DNA of 64,000 nt from Granulosicoccus sp045106475 (GTDB lineage: Bacteria > Pseudomonadota > Gammaproteobacteria > Granulosicoccales > Granulosicoccaceae): NCBI GenBank assembly GCA_045106475.1, contig JBGCEO010000015.1, positions 1 through 64,000 on the forward strand. Reading direction: 5' to 3'. Shown piece after piece: positions 1 through 7,830 of this stretch. The translations under genes were made by a program, and so were the position numbers. The notes under the pieces were generated by a model, which worked only from the letters and a program-made list of their open reading frames with translations, had not been told where the DNA came from and made no database searches. Within the stretch, counting starts at the first letter, position 1. Each line of letters starts with the position of its first letter.

Positions 1-323
1 AGGTTAGTGCGATTATCAACAGATTCGAGAATGTCAGTCACTTTTATTTCGATTCCATGTAGAAAACTAGTGTGTGCTTACTACTAGGCAAGCAATTAAC
101 TAGCGGCCCTGACACAACGCTTCTTAACCGATCACCAGTATACAAAGGTTAGCTGTCACAAGCTTAGATTCGCCAGTTATCCGGCCATTTGTGCAAATAA
201 CTATCCAGAGAGCCTGCCTCAAGCAGCGTACCGATGTTACATCCGTGCATTCAGTCAAGCTGTGGAGAAGCGCTACAGCTAAAACAAGCAAATAGGTAAC
301 ATGCGTGCGAGTTAGATATACAC
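1..323. other. Non-coding or unrecognised left edge
   Basis: No convincing gene is seen. A minus-strand open stretch (124-381) overlaps the end of the MarR gene, has no recognisable family or ribosome binding site, and looks like chance. One short dyad (AGCTGT at 258-263 and ACAGCT at 275-280) could fold downstream of the MarR gene, but no T-run follows it, so it is not called a terminator. Confidence 0.5.
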
Positions 324-758
324 TTAGATAGTATTCTGTAAGCCGCGCATAACCAACCGCCAGGCATCTTCTGCATCGCATCCGGCTTGCTCGAACACTT
401 GCTTCAACTGCTCGGATTGCACACCCGTCAATCGGGTTTCAAGACGTTTGCCGGTGGCACTCAAACGAAGCATCTTGACTCGACCATCACGTGTTGATTT
501 TTTGCGCACAATTAAGCCCATTGCAATCAATTGACTTAGAGGCGTATGCAACGCTTGTTTGCTGATCGCCAACTCCTGCAATAAATCGTTGATTGATAAA
601 TCGGGGATTTTCCCGACGAAATAGAGGATTCTGTGGTGAGCCCGGTTAAGGCCGCGTTTTTCTAAGATGCGATCGGGCTTGGTCGTAAATGAACGGTAGG
701 CCCGGTACATCAGCTCTATCGCCTCGTAAAGATCATCATCGAATTTTAGGTCATCCAT
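324..758 (-). CDS. MarR-family winged-helix transcriptional regulator
   Basis: The 144-residue protein has the usual MarR length. A winged helix-turn-helix spans about residues 50-105: an ISKQALHTPLSQL recognition-helix region, then a wing with basic RDGRVKMLRL and the SATGKRL segment typical of the family. N- and C-terminal helices would form the dimer interface. It is divergent from the aminotransferase gene at 885. The 126-bp gap holds two dyads that are good candidates for its own operator, so autoregulation and control of the neighbour are likely. The ligand cannot be told from sequence. Family assignment is firm; target genes are inferred. Confidence 0.9.
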   Translation of the reverse strand: MDDLKFDDDLYEAIELMYRAYRSFTTKPDRILEKRGLNRAHHRILYFVGKIPDLSINDLLQELAISKQALHTPLSQLIAMGLIVRKKSTRDGRVKMLRLSATGKRLETRLTGVQSEQLKQVFEQAGCDAEDAWRLVMRGLQNTI

Positions 759-815
759 ATTGACATATTACAAATAGCAAATTACACTGTCAATAGGTCA
801 ACATATATGACCTAT
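759..815. promoter_or_regulatory. Two inverted repeats, candidate MarR operator
   Basis: Two perfect dyads lie between the divergent marR and aminotransferase genes. ATAGGTCA (793-800) pairs with TGACCTAT (808-815) across 7 bases. ATTGACA (759-765) pairs with TGTCAAT (788-794) across 22 bases. MarR proteins usually bind such dyads over their own promoters. The assignment is inference from position and symmetry. Confidence 0.5.
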
Positions 816-884
816 CTATATTACGCCTGTAATGGGAGATTAAAGCCCTGTCATCAGGCCAACCAATGAGCCTCAGGATTCATC

Positions 885-2033
885 ATGGTAAGTCTGGCTT
901 CACGCATTCAAGGTCTGGGTTCCTCCCCCATACGTGACATTCTCAAGATGATAGATCAGCCTGGCATGATATCCCTGGCAGGCGGCTTACCGGACACACA
1001 CTGCTTTCCTGAGCTGCACATCGACGTTGAAACTCAACTGATGCAGTATGGCGCAAGCGAGGGCGAAGAGAACCTGCGACAGTGGATTGCCAACGATTTA
1101 GCAGCCCGAGGAATCGAGACCGACGCTAATTGTGTGATCATTCTTTCGGGTTCGCAGCAAGGCATTGACCTAAGCGCCAAACTATTGATCGAACCCGGCA
1201 CGCCGGTGGCTGTTGAGTCGCCAACCTATCTTGCTGCTCTCCAGGTCTTTAAACTCTTCGGTGCCCGATTGCTTGACTACGACAGTTCACAATTCATACA
1301 AACAGATGAATCGTTTGCACCTACCCTGCTCTATACCATTCCCACCTTCCAAAATCCAACAGGCAAGGCCTATGACTCTGCCACTCGACAGCAAATAGCC
1401 AGGCAATGTGACGCCCGGGGCACCGTACTGTTTGAGGACGATCCTTATCGCGAATTGAGCTATGAGCCCTGCGACCGAAAACCAATCTGCGCTATGGTCG
1501 AATCAGCTCCATGGATCTATCAATCTTCGTTTTCGAAAACCCTATGCCCCGGCTTGCGCTTAGGTTATCTCGCCTGTTCCGCGTCACTCTATCCTTACCT
1601 GCTGCAACTAAAACAAGCAGCAGATTTGCACAGCAACCGAATTGCACAGGCGGCAGTTTATTCACTTGTAAATTCTCCCGACTACCACACTCGCTTAAGC
1701 AGGCTATGCGAACTCTACAGAGAGAAGCGCGATCACTTCGACAGCCTGTTAGATCACTATTTTTATGACATTGCGCAATGGGATATTCCTCAGGGCGGCC
1801 TGTTTTTCTGGCTGCGATTAAAAACTGAGCAACCTGTCGATACGCGCACGTGGCTGCCCGATGCTCTAGCTGCCAACATCGCTTTTATGCCGGGTGAACC
1901 GTTTTTTTCTGATGGTCGCTCTGCCGCTAGCACGATTCGACTTAACTTCACATACGCCAATAATGAAGAGATGGAGAAAGGCATCGCCAGTCTGGCTCAA
2001 ATTATCAGAAAAAAGATCAATGCGTGTTCTTAG
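885..2033 (+). CDS. PLP-dependent aminotransferase, fold type I (2-aminoadipate aminotransferase-like)
   Basis: The 382-residue protein belongs to the class I/II aminotransferases, in the group that includes LysN-like enzymes and MocR C-terminal domains. Visible landmarks are the N-terminal ISLAGGLPD, the cofactor-phosphate region SGSQQGIDL (about 88-96), the substrate region FQNPTG (155-160), EDDPYREL (184-191) and the PLP lysine in SSFSKTL (Lys218) followed by PGLRLGY. It lacks the N-terminal GntR domain of MocR proteins. Substrate is not predictable: an aromatic, branched or 2-aminoadipate amino donor is possible. It is divergent from the MarR regulator, which probably controls it. The ATG at 885 gives a complete N-terminus. 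Confidence 0.88.
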   Translation: MVSLASRIQGLGSSPIRDILKMIDQPGMISLAGGLPDTHCFPELHIDVETQLMQYGASEGEENLRQWIANDLAARGIETDANCVIILSGSQQGIDLSAKLLIEPGTPVAVESPTYLAALQVFKLFGARLLDYDSSQFIQTDESFAPTLLYTIPTFQNPTGKAYDSATRQQIARQCDARGTVLFEDDPYRELSYEPCDRKPICAMVESAPWIYQSSFSKTLCPGLRLGYLACSASLYPYLLQLKQAADLHSNRIAQAAVYSLVNSPDYHTRLSRLCELYREKRDHFDSLLDHYFYDIAQWDIPQGGLFFWLRLKTEQPVDTRTWLPDALAANIAFMPGEPFFSDGRSAASTIRLNFTYANNEEMEKGIASLAQIIRKKINACS

Positions 2034-2137
2034 TCAGAGAATACGACAGCGGTTGTTTATCGGCATGCATTGTCATAAGCTTCGATCTTCAAAAATTGTC
2101 AAATCCATCTTGGAATCGTACGGAATTAGCGAAGTAG

Positions 2138-2665
2138 ATGTCACAAAATACAAACAAACCCGCAGCTGGCAAGCCATTGGCGCGCTTTAACGTCACCAAT
2201 CTTGATGGTACCCAAAGAACACTGGTAGAACCCTCATCACGATGGACCTTATTAATCGTATACCGCGGCAAGCATTGTGGGCGTTGCAAAAAATACCTGA
2301 ACGTATTGGAATCCATGAAAGAACAGTGGGACGCTGCAGGCTTTGACATCATTGCTGTGTCCGCAGACTCGATTGAAAAAGCCACAGACGACGTCAAGGA
2401 ATTTGGCTGGACGTTTCCCATCGCAGCGCAATTGCAGGAGGCAGATATGCGCAGTCTAGGCCTCTACATCAGTGACCCACTAACGCCAGACGAAACAGAC
2501 AAACGATTTGCTGAACCTGCTGTATTCTGCTTACGGCCTGATACCAGCGTGCAGATAGCTGCCATATCCAATGGTCCCTCTGCACGTCCTGATTTAGCCG
2601 AACTGCTTGATGGCATGATTTTTACCATCACCCACGAAAAACCTGCGCGAGGCATGGTCGTTTGA
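2138..2665 (+). CDS. Peroxiredoxin-like protein (AhpC/TSA, thioredoxin fold)
   Basis: The 175-residue protein has the AhpC/TSA layout: an N-terminal strand (ARFNVTNLDG), then LLIVYRGKHCGRCKKYL with two cysteines three apart (Cys47, Cys50), and a later ISDPLTPDETDKRFAEPAVF segment that contacts the active site. The CGRC arrangement is closer to the thiol-disulfide subgroup than to the usual single peroxidatic cysteine, so it may be a peroxidase or a thiol oxidoreductase in the cytoplasm. It has no signal peptide. The next gene overlaps it by 4 bases, so the two are probably co-translated. Confidence 0.82.
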   Translation: MSQNTNKPAAGKPLARFNVTNLDGTQRTLVEPSSRWTLLIVYRGKHCGRCKKYLNVLESMKEQWDAAGFDIIAVSADSIEKATDDVKEFGWTFPIAAQLQEADMRSLGLYISDPLTPDETDKRFAEPAVFCLRPDTSVQIAAISNGPSARPDLAELLDGMIFTITHEKPARGMVV

Positions 2666-4605
2666 ATGGTAAGAAATCAACTGCGCCTTTCGGTACATGG
2701 GCCTCGCCCATAAGTGCAGAAAACCTGGTTACAGGTGCAGCAAACATCAGTGAAGTGATACCCGATGGCGACTCTGTCTGGTGGGCAGAATCCCGACCCT
2801 CGGAAGGCGGCCGTATTGCAATAATGCGTTGGCAAGCTGGCGACACTCTAGAAGTAACGCCACCAGAGGCCAATGTCAGAACAACGATGCACGAATATGG
2901 TGGCGGTGCCTGGTGGGTTCAAAACGGCACGCTCTGGTATGTTGATTATCAGGATCAGAGAGTGCGCATGCAGCGATCCGGACAAGACACACTACTGCTC
3001 AGCACAGAGCCCGAATCCCCTCGCGCAAACCGGTTTGCAGATTTAAGACCCACGCAGGACGAGCGATGGCTGATTGCTGTTGCCGAGCGTCATGATGCAT
3101 CGTTGGCAGAACCACAAAATCTATTAGTTGCGATTGCCACCGATGGCTCATTAACCTCTATAGACTTGGCTTGGGGAGCGCACTTTTACGGATCCCCTTG
3201 CCTGTCACCCGATGGAAAACAACTGGCATGGGTGCAGTGGCAACACCCCAACATGCCCTGGGACGATACGTCATTAATGCTGGCTGATATCCTCAGCAGC
3301 GGTGAGTCAATCAGTCTCTGCGATATTCGACAGGTTGCCGGTGGCTTGAACGAATCCATCGTTCAACCATCCTGGTCGCCCGATGGCACACTGCACTACT
3401 TATCTGATCAAGACGATCTTTGGCAGCTCTATGCTTTAGGTCAATCAGCACCCGTTTTAAAGCTGGATGGGGATATCGGTTACCCACCATGGGTTCATGG
3501 GATTTCACGTTATGCATTCGATGAGCAAGGTGAAGTTGTAGCAGCTTGTTTCAAAAACGGTGTAGACACGCTCGCTGGATATCCGGATCAAACGGCATTT
3601 CACTCTATTCGAATAGATGGTTCAAAACTCGCATTTGCCAGTGCATCATGGTCCAGTGAGGTCAGCGTGCACTTTGATTCTCAGCTTGTGCGTGAGCCCA
3701 GAGATACCGGGCTATCCCCTCAGTTCATGCCGCCCCCTGAAATCATCAGCTTTCCGACAGGACCCGATCCTAGTGCCAGCCACAATACAGAAAAGGCTCA
3801 TGCGCTTTTCTATGCACCAGCGCATTCGGATTTCACTGGCCCGGTTGGTGAAAAACCCCCTCTGATTGTGTTGGCACACGGTGGACCGACATCAGCAGCG
3901 CGCAGTCAACTATCTCTGGCACAGCGATTCTGGACTAGCCGAGGTTTTGCCGTTGCCGATGTCAACTACCGAGGCAGTAGCGGTTTTGGTCGACGCTATC
4001 GAAAGAAACTAGAGGGACAATGGGGCGTTGCAGATGTTGAGGACTGCGTAGCGGTTGCACGCTTCCTTGTGGACAGAGGTGATGTCGATGAGTCTCGGCT
4101 CATAATTCGTGGTGGCAGTGCCGGAGGATTCACGGTTCTTTCAGCGTTGGCGTTTCACAACACTTTTACGGCAGGTGCCAGTCTTTACGGCGTAGCTGAT
4201 CTGGAAGCACTGGCCAATGACACCCATAAGTTTGAATCACGTTATCTGGATAGTCTTATCGGGCGCTGGCCTGAAGACGCTGAAATCTATGCGGCTCGCT
4301 CACCCATTAATCATCTCGAAGGGTTCAGCACGCCGATGATCGTTTTACAGGGCTCTGAAGATGCAATTGTGCCGCCCAACCAATCCCGCATGATAGTCGA
4401 TGCATTGGACAAGCGAGGTGTGCCTGTGGCCTATATTGAGTTCGAAGGCGAACAGCATGGATTCAGGCAGTCAAGCTCTATAATAAGGGCAATGCAATCT
4501 GAACTGACATTCTATGGTCGCGTATTCGGCTTTGTGCCCAGCGGTGAAACAACTACGCTGACTATTCGAAACGATGCAGGCCTGCAACACGATCCGGATG
4601 TTTAA
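2662..4605 (+). CDS. Prolyl oligopeptidase family S9 serine peptidase (acylaminoacyl/dipeptidyl peptidase type)
   Basis: The 647-residue enzyme has a seven-bladed beta-propeller N-terminal half (WD-like strands such as SPDGKQLAW and SWSPDGTLHYLSD) and a C-terminal alpha/beta hydrolase. The catalytic triad is readable: Ser486 in GGSAGG, Asp567 in GSEDAIVPP and His599 in EQHGF. The oxyanion-side HGGPTS motif is also present. The start is a TTG whose last bases form the stop of the upstream gene (TTGA overlap), with GAGG upstream. No signal peptide is seen, so the enzyme is likely cytoplasmic and degrades small peptides. Its 3' end overlaps the opposite-strand kinase gene by 4 bases. Confidence 0.9.
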   Translation: MNGKKSTAPFGTWASPISAENLVTGAANISEVIPDGDSVWWAESRPSEGGRIAIMRWQAGDTLEVTPPEANVRTTMHEYGGGAWWVQNGTLWYVDYQDQRVRMQRSGQDTLLLSTEPESPRANRFADLRPTQDERWLIAVAERHDASLAEPQNLLVAIATDGSLTSIDLAWGAHFYGSPCLSPDGKQLAWVQWQHPNMPWDDTSLMLADILSSGESISLCDIRQVAGGLNESIVQPSWSPDGTLHYLSDQDDLWQLYALGQSAPVLKLDGDIGYPPWVHGISRYAFDEQGEVVAACFKNGVDTLAGYPDQTAFHSIRIDGSKLAFASASWSSEVSVHFDSQLVREPRDTGLSPQFMPPPEIISFPTGPDPSASHNTEKAHALFYAPAHSDFTGPVGEKPPLIVLAHGGPTSAARSQLSLAQRFWTSRGFAVADVNYRGSSGFGRRYRKKLEGQWGVADVEDCVAVARFLVDRGDVDESRLIIRGGSAGGFTVLSALAFHNTFTAGASLYGVADLEALANDTHKFESRYLDSLIGRWPEDAEIYAARSPINHLEGFSTPMIVLQGSEDAIVPPNQSRMIVDALDKRGVPVAYIEFEGEQHGFRQSSSIIRAMQSELTFYGRVFGFVPSGETTTLTIRNDAGLQHDPDV

Positions 4606-6419
4606 ACTGAGTCTTGTGCAGCTGTGTTTGATTGAATCTTTTCCTGGCTTTCAGTCGCCATAGGGCTCCCAACCGTTGCGGTTGCGAGCAGGCGTCTCAG
4701 CGCATCCGGCTCACAGGGTTTGTGCAGCATGGGATAACCCAGTGCTTTAATATCGATGAGCCTGTCAGGTGCAATGTCGCCGGTTAATATGATTGCAGGT
4801 ATCTTGAGTCCCAATAAATCACGCACTCTTTGGATAACATCGCCACCATTTTCTCCTTCTCGCAGCCGATAGTCACTCACCACAATGTCCGGTACTTCGC
4901 CTATCTCTTGTAATTGACTGATCGCAGCATCACCCGACGTTGCCGTCATGACAATACAACCCCAGGTTTCCAACAAACCTTCAATAGCCAGGCAGACTTC
5001 TTCTTCATCGTCAATAACCAGAACAAACAGCGTATCAACATTATCTGTCGACGGTTTATAAAGCGTAGATGAGTATTCACATTGAGCAGGATCCCCCAAT
5101 GGCACACCGATTGTAAAAACAGAGCCAACCCCCAGTGTCGATTGAACCTTGATTGACACATCAAGTAATTCCGATAGCCTCTTGACAATAGACAGCCCCA
5201 GCCCTATCCCCTGGTTTCGATCTCGCTCAGCGTTGCCTAATTGTACAAATTCTTCAAACACCCTAATCTGATCAGTTTCAGGCATACCTATACCGGTATC
5301 TGCAATTGATAACCAAACTTTTTGCTGATCTGATTCGGTAGAAATCGTTATCTCACCTTCATTGGTATAGCGAACCGCATTGCTGGCAAGGTTCCTGATC
5401 AAACGCTCAAGCAACAGCGCATCGGTAAAAACAACATAATCCTCCAGAATCACGTTGAATCTCAGCTCTTTAACCTGAGCTAAGGGTTTGAACTCACCCT
5501 CAATCTGTGACAGCAGACTATCAAGGTGAACATGTTGTTTACTGACTGAAAAAGTACCGGCATCCAGTTTCGAGATATCCAGCAATGCATTGAACAGATC
5601 CTCAAGGGACTTTACGGATGAGTCAATCTGAGAGGCTAAGGTTTTGTGGCGGGTCTCGCGCGTTTGCAATTCAAGCGTTGCAGTAAACAAGCGCAAGGAG
5701 TGCAAAGGTTGTCTAAGGTCATGGCTTGCAGCCGCCAGAAAATTTGACTTTGCATGATTCGCTGTTTCGGCGCGCTTAAGCGCCTCTTCCGCACGACTCT
5801 TCTCGTGCTGAAGATTTTCTAACAAACTAAAATTATCAAAGCGTACATTGATCGAATGCATGATGGATGATCGTATGCTTCTCGACGTGCCAAGGCATAT
5901 CACCAGATACAGCAGTATCAACCCGGCTATCCAATGATAGGCAGATTCCTCAAAAGTGAAAAAACGCATGGACACCGGTAGCATCAGCGGGAAAATGTAT
6001 AAGATATACATTGGCACCATATGCGCAACAGATGCAGTGGCACTGGCAACCATGCCTGTCATGACCATGACCACCAGTAAATTGATAAGAGGATTATTCT
6101 GGGATACAGCGAAAAATGCCAAGGTGCCAAAGCAGCTCGCCATTATCATCGCCATTAATGTGGCAACCATGGTTCGTCGACTGACGTTGTCGACAGTTGT
6201 AGGCACTTTGTTCCAATGCAGCAGCAACGCGCCTCGGGCGATGGTCTGAACAACAATGGCACCAAACCAGAGTAGCCTTGCCTGCAGAGATATTTGCTCT
6301 TGCAATGCAAGAAACAACGCTAGCGCAGCAAGAAAACTACCAACAATTATCCAGACAAGATTGCCGCAAAGCAGTGCGAACTTGGCAATCCTGATTTGTT
6401 GTTCTCGATCATCCACCAC
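4602..6419 (-). CDS. Membrane hybrid histidine kinase with C-terminal receiver
   Basis: The 605-residue protein has an N-terminal membrane region with about six helices (residues 15-178) and no large periplasmic sensor. A coiled linker and HisKA follow, with phospho-acceptor His233 in SHDLRQPLHSL, then the HATPase domain with N box (RNLASNAVRYT), DTGIGM and GIGLGLSIVKRL. The receiver domain has acidic DDEEE and phospho-acceptor Asp516 (VSDYRL). The LRQPLHSLRLF variant is typical of a hybrid kinase class that usually works with a separate LuxR-type regulator. No such regulator is adjacent. The GTG start overlaps the S4 gene by 11 bases. The signal sensed is unknown. Confidence 0.9.
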   Translation of the reverse strand: MVDDREQQIRIAKFALLCGNLVWIIVGSFLAALALFLALQEQISLQARLLWFGAIVVQTIARGALLLHWNKVPTTVDNVSRRTMVATLMAMIMASCFGTLAFFAVSQNNPLINLLVVMVMTGMVASATASVAHMVPMYILYIFPLMLPVSMRFFTFEESAYHWIAGLILLYLVICLGTSRSIRSSIMHSINVRFDNFSLLENLQHEKSRAEEALKRAETANHAKSNFLAAASHDLRQPLHSLRLFTATLELQTRETRHKTLASQIDSSVKSLEDLFNALLDISKLDAGTFSVSKQHVHLDSLLSQIEGEFKPLAQVKELRFNVILEDYVVFTDALLLERLIRNLASNAVRYTNEGEITISTESDQQKVWLSIADTGIGMPETDQIRVFEEFVQLGNAERDRNQGIGLGLSIVKRLSELLDVSIKVQSTLGVGSVFTIGVPLGDPAQCEYSSTLYKPSTDNVDTLFVLVIDDEEEVCLAIEGLLETWGCIVMTATSGDAAISQLQEIGEVPDIVVSDYRLREGENGGDVIQRVRDLLGLKIPAIILTGDIAPDRLIDIKALGYPMLHKPCEPDALRRLLATATVGSPMATESQEKIQSNTAAQDSV

Positions 6420-6648
6420 GGTTAACGGTCACCTTCAACCGCAGGTCTGATACTTCAATCAGATCCTGGTCCATGATTTTTCGACGTCTACGGGTTTCTA
6501 CATCCCCGTTTACCTTCACCTGCCCATCATCAATGATTAGCTTGGCTTCAGCGCCGCTTGACGCCAAGCCTTCAAATTTCAATATTTTGTAAAGCTCAAC
6601 CGGCTCTCTATCAAGCACCACTAAACCGAGATCATCCGCGGGGGGCAT
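6409..6648 (-). CDS. Small S4-domain RNA-binding protein (YbcJ-like)
   Basis: This 79-residue protein is almost entirely one S4 domain: VELYKILKFEGLASSGAEAK, then IIDDGQVKVNGDVETRRRRK, the usual turn that contacts RNA. Stand-alone S4 proteins of this length in proteobacteria (YbcJ, Hsp15 relatives) are thought to bind structured RNA or ribosomal particles. It precedes the hybrid kinase with an 11-base overlap, so the two are likely transcribed together, although no functional link is obvious. The ATG at 6648 is the only good start. Family confidence is high; role is open. Confidence 0.82.
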   Translation of the reverse strand: MPPADDLGLVVLDREPVELYKILKFEGLASSGAEAKLIIDDGQVKVNGDVETRRRRKIMDQDLIEVSDLRLKVTVNRGG

Positions 6649-6738
6649 ACTAGCCGCACCTTCTTAGAAGAAAGCTCCTAGGGTACACTGAAGCGGGTTA
6701 CGGAAGTGCAAACTCCTACCCAAGCATTAAGGCTAGTA

Positions 6739-7689
6739 TCAGCTAGCTTTAGCCAGCAAGTCTTCGTTTGCGTTGATTGTGCTGATCAGCTCGGCAAGCA
6801 CCTCATCGGCCTTGTCATTGTCGATCTGACAGGTGCCCGCAGCAGCATGGCCACCACCACCATACTTAAGCATCAATTCGCCAATGTGGGTTTTGCAGGA
6901 GCGATCAAAAATAGACTTGCCAGTAGCAAAAACTGTGTTTTGCTGTTTGAAGCCCCAGAGCTGGTGTATTGATATATTGCAATTGGGGAACAATGCGTAA
7001 ATACTAAATCGGCTGCCGGGATGAATGACCTCTTCATCACGCAGGTCGAGCACGACAAGATTTCCGTAGACCTTGCTGCATCGTTCCAGCTGATCTTTGA
7101 ACGCGTCTGCATGCTCTTCATAGAGCTCAACTCGCTCCAGAACATCAGGTAATTCTAAGATTTCGTCTATGGTTGAGTCCTTACAGGCATCAATCAACGA
7201 CATCATCAATGCGTAATTGGAAATTCTGAATTCACGAAAACGACCTAGTCCGGTTCGTGAATCCATCAGCATATTGAGCAGTTCCCAGCGTTTGGGATAG
7301 AGCACTTCTTCCATGCTGAATTGAGCTGAATCGGCCTTGTCAACCGCCTCCATCATACCGTCCCATTTTGCAGGAAACGCATCGTGTCCACCATAGTGAA
7401 GCCAGACTACGCGCGCTGCTGAAGGTGCGTCGGCATCAATTATATAGTTGGATACGCTAACATCGTTTCGCTGAACCTCAGATTCATGGTGATCAAATAC
7501 CAAATGAGCGCCTTCTACAAACGGCAGATTGGTGGTGATATCCTTCGGCCCGATTTCAATTTTCCCATCTTGCATATCTTTAGGATGCACAAAACTGATG
7601 TCATCGATCATATTCAGGTGTTTGAGCAAGACTGCGCATACCAGTCCATCAAAATCACTGCGGGTTACAAGACGGTAGGTGTCGCTCAT
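6739..7689 (-). CDS. DHH-family phosphoesterase (exopolyphosphatase-like)
   Basis: This protein has the RecJ/DHH fold: DFDG near the N-terminus, a DHH signature (VFDHHESE) about residue 67 and a C-terminal DHHA1 glycine-rich motif, GGGGHAAAGTCQI. Such proteins use two manganese ions to cleave phosphodiester or phosphoanhydride bonds. Databases often call this group exopolyphosphatase, but nanoRNase or cyclic-dinucleotide activity is possible. I place the start at the ATG at 7689, preceded by GGAA at suitable spacing, rather than at a TTG 15 bases upstream (7704). The length is then 316 residues. It stands alone between the S4 gene and tex. Confidence 0.8.
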   Translation of the reverse strand: MSDTYRLVTRSDFDGLVCAVLLKHLNMIDDISFVHPKDMQDGKIEIGPKDITTNLPFVEGAHLVFDHHESEVQRNDVSVSNYIIDADAPSAARVVWLHYGGHDAFPAKWDGMMEAVDKADSAQFSMEEVLYPKRWELLNMLMDSRTGLGRFREFRISNYALMMSLIDACKDSTIDEILELPDVLERVELYEEHADAFKDQLERCSKVYGNLVVLDLRDEEVIHPGSRFSIYALFPNCNISIHQLWGFKQQNTVFATGKSIFDRSCKTHIGELMLKYGGGGHAAAGTCQIDNDKADEVLAELISTINANEDLLAKAS

Positions 7690-7830
7690 TGAGATTCCGG
7701 GCAATTAGCTTATCAATAACCTAAAGAATCGGCCCGCAATCCAAAGTCTTTCAGCGTTATGAGGTTAACTAAGAGGCTAAAAACCCCATTTCGATAATCA
7801 CATCACAATTTAAGTCTAAGCACCTCAACC

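Noticed and set aside
124..381. Minus-strand 85-codon open frame at the left edge
   Set aside because: It overlaps the MarR gene end, matches no family and has no ribosome binding site; likely chance.
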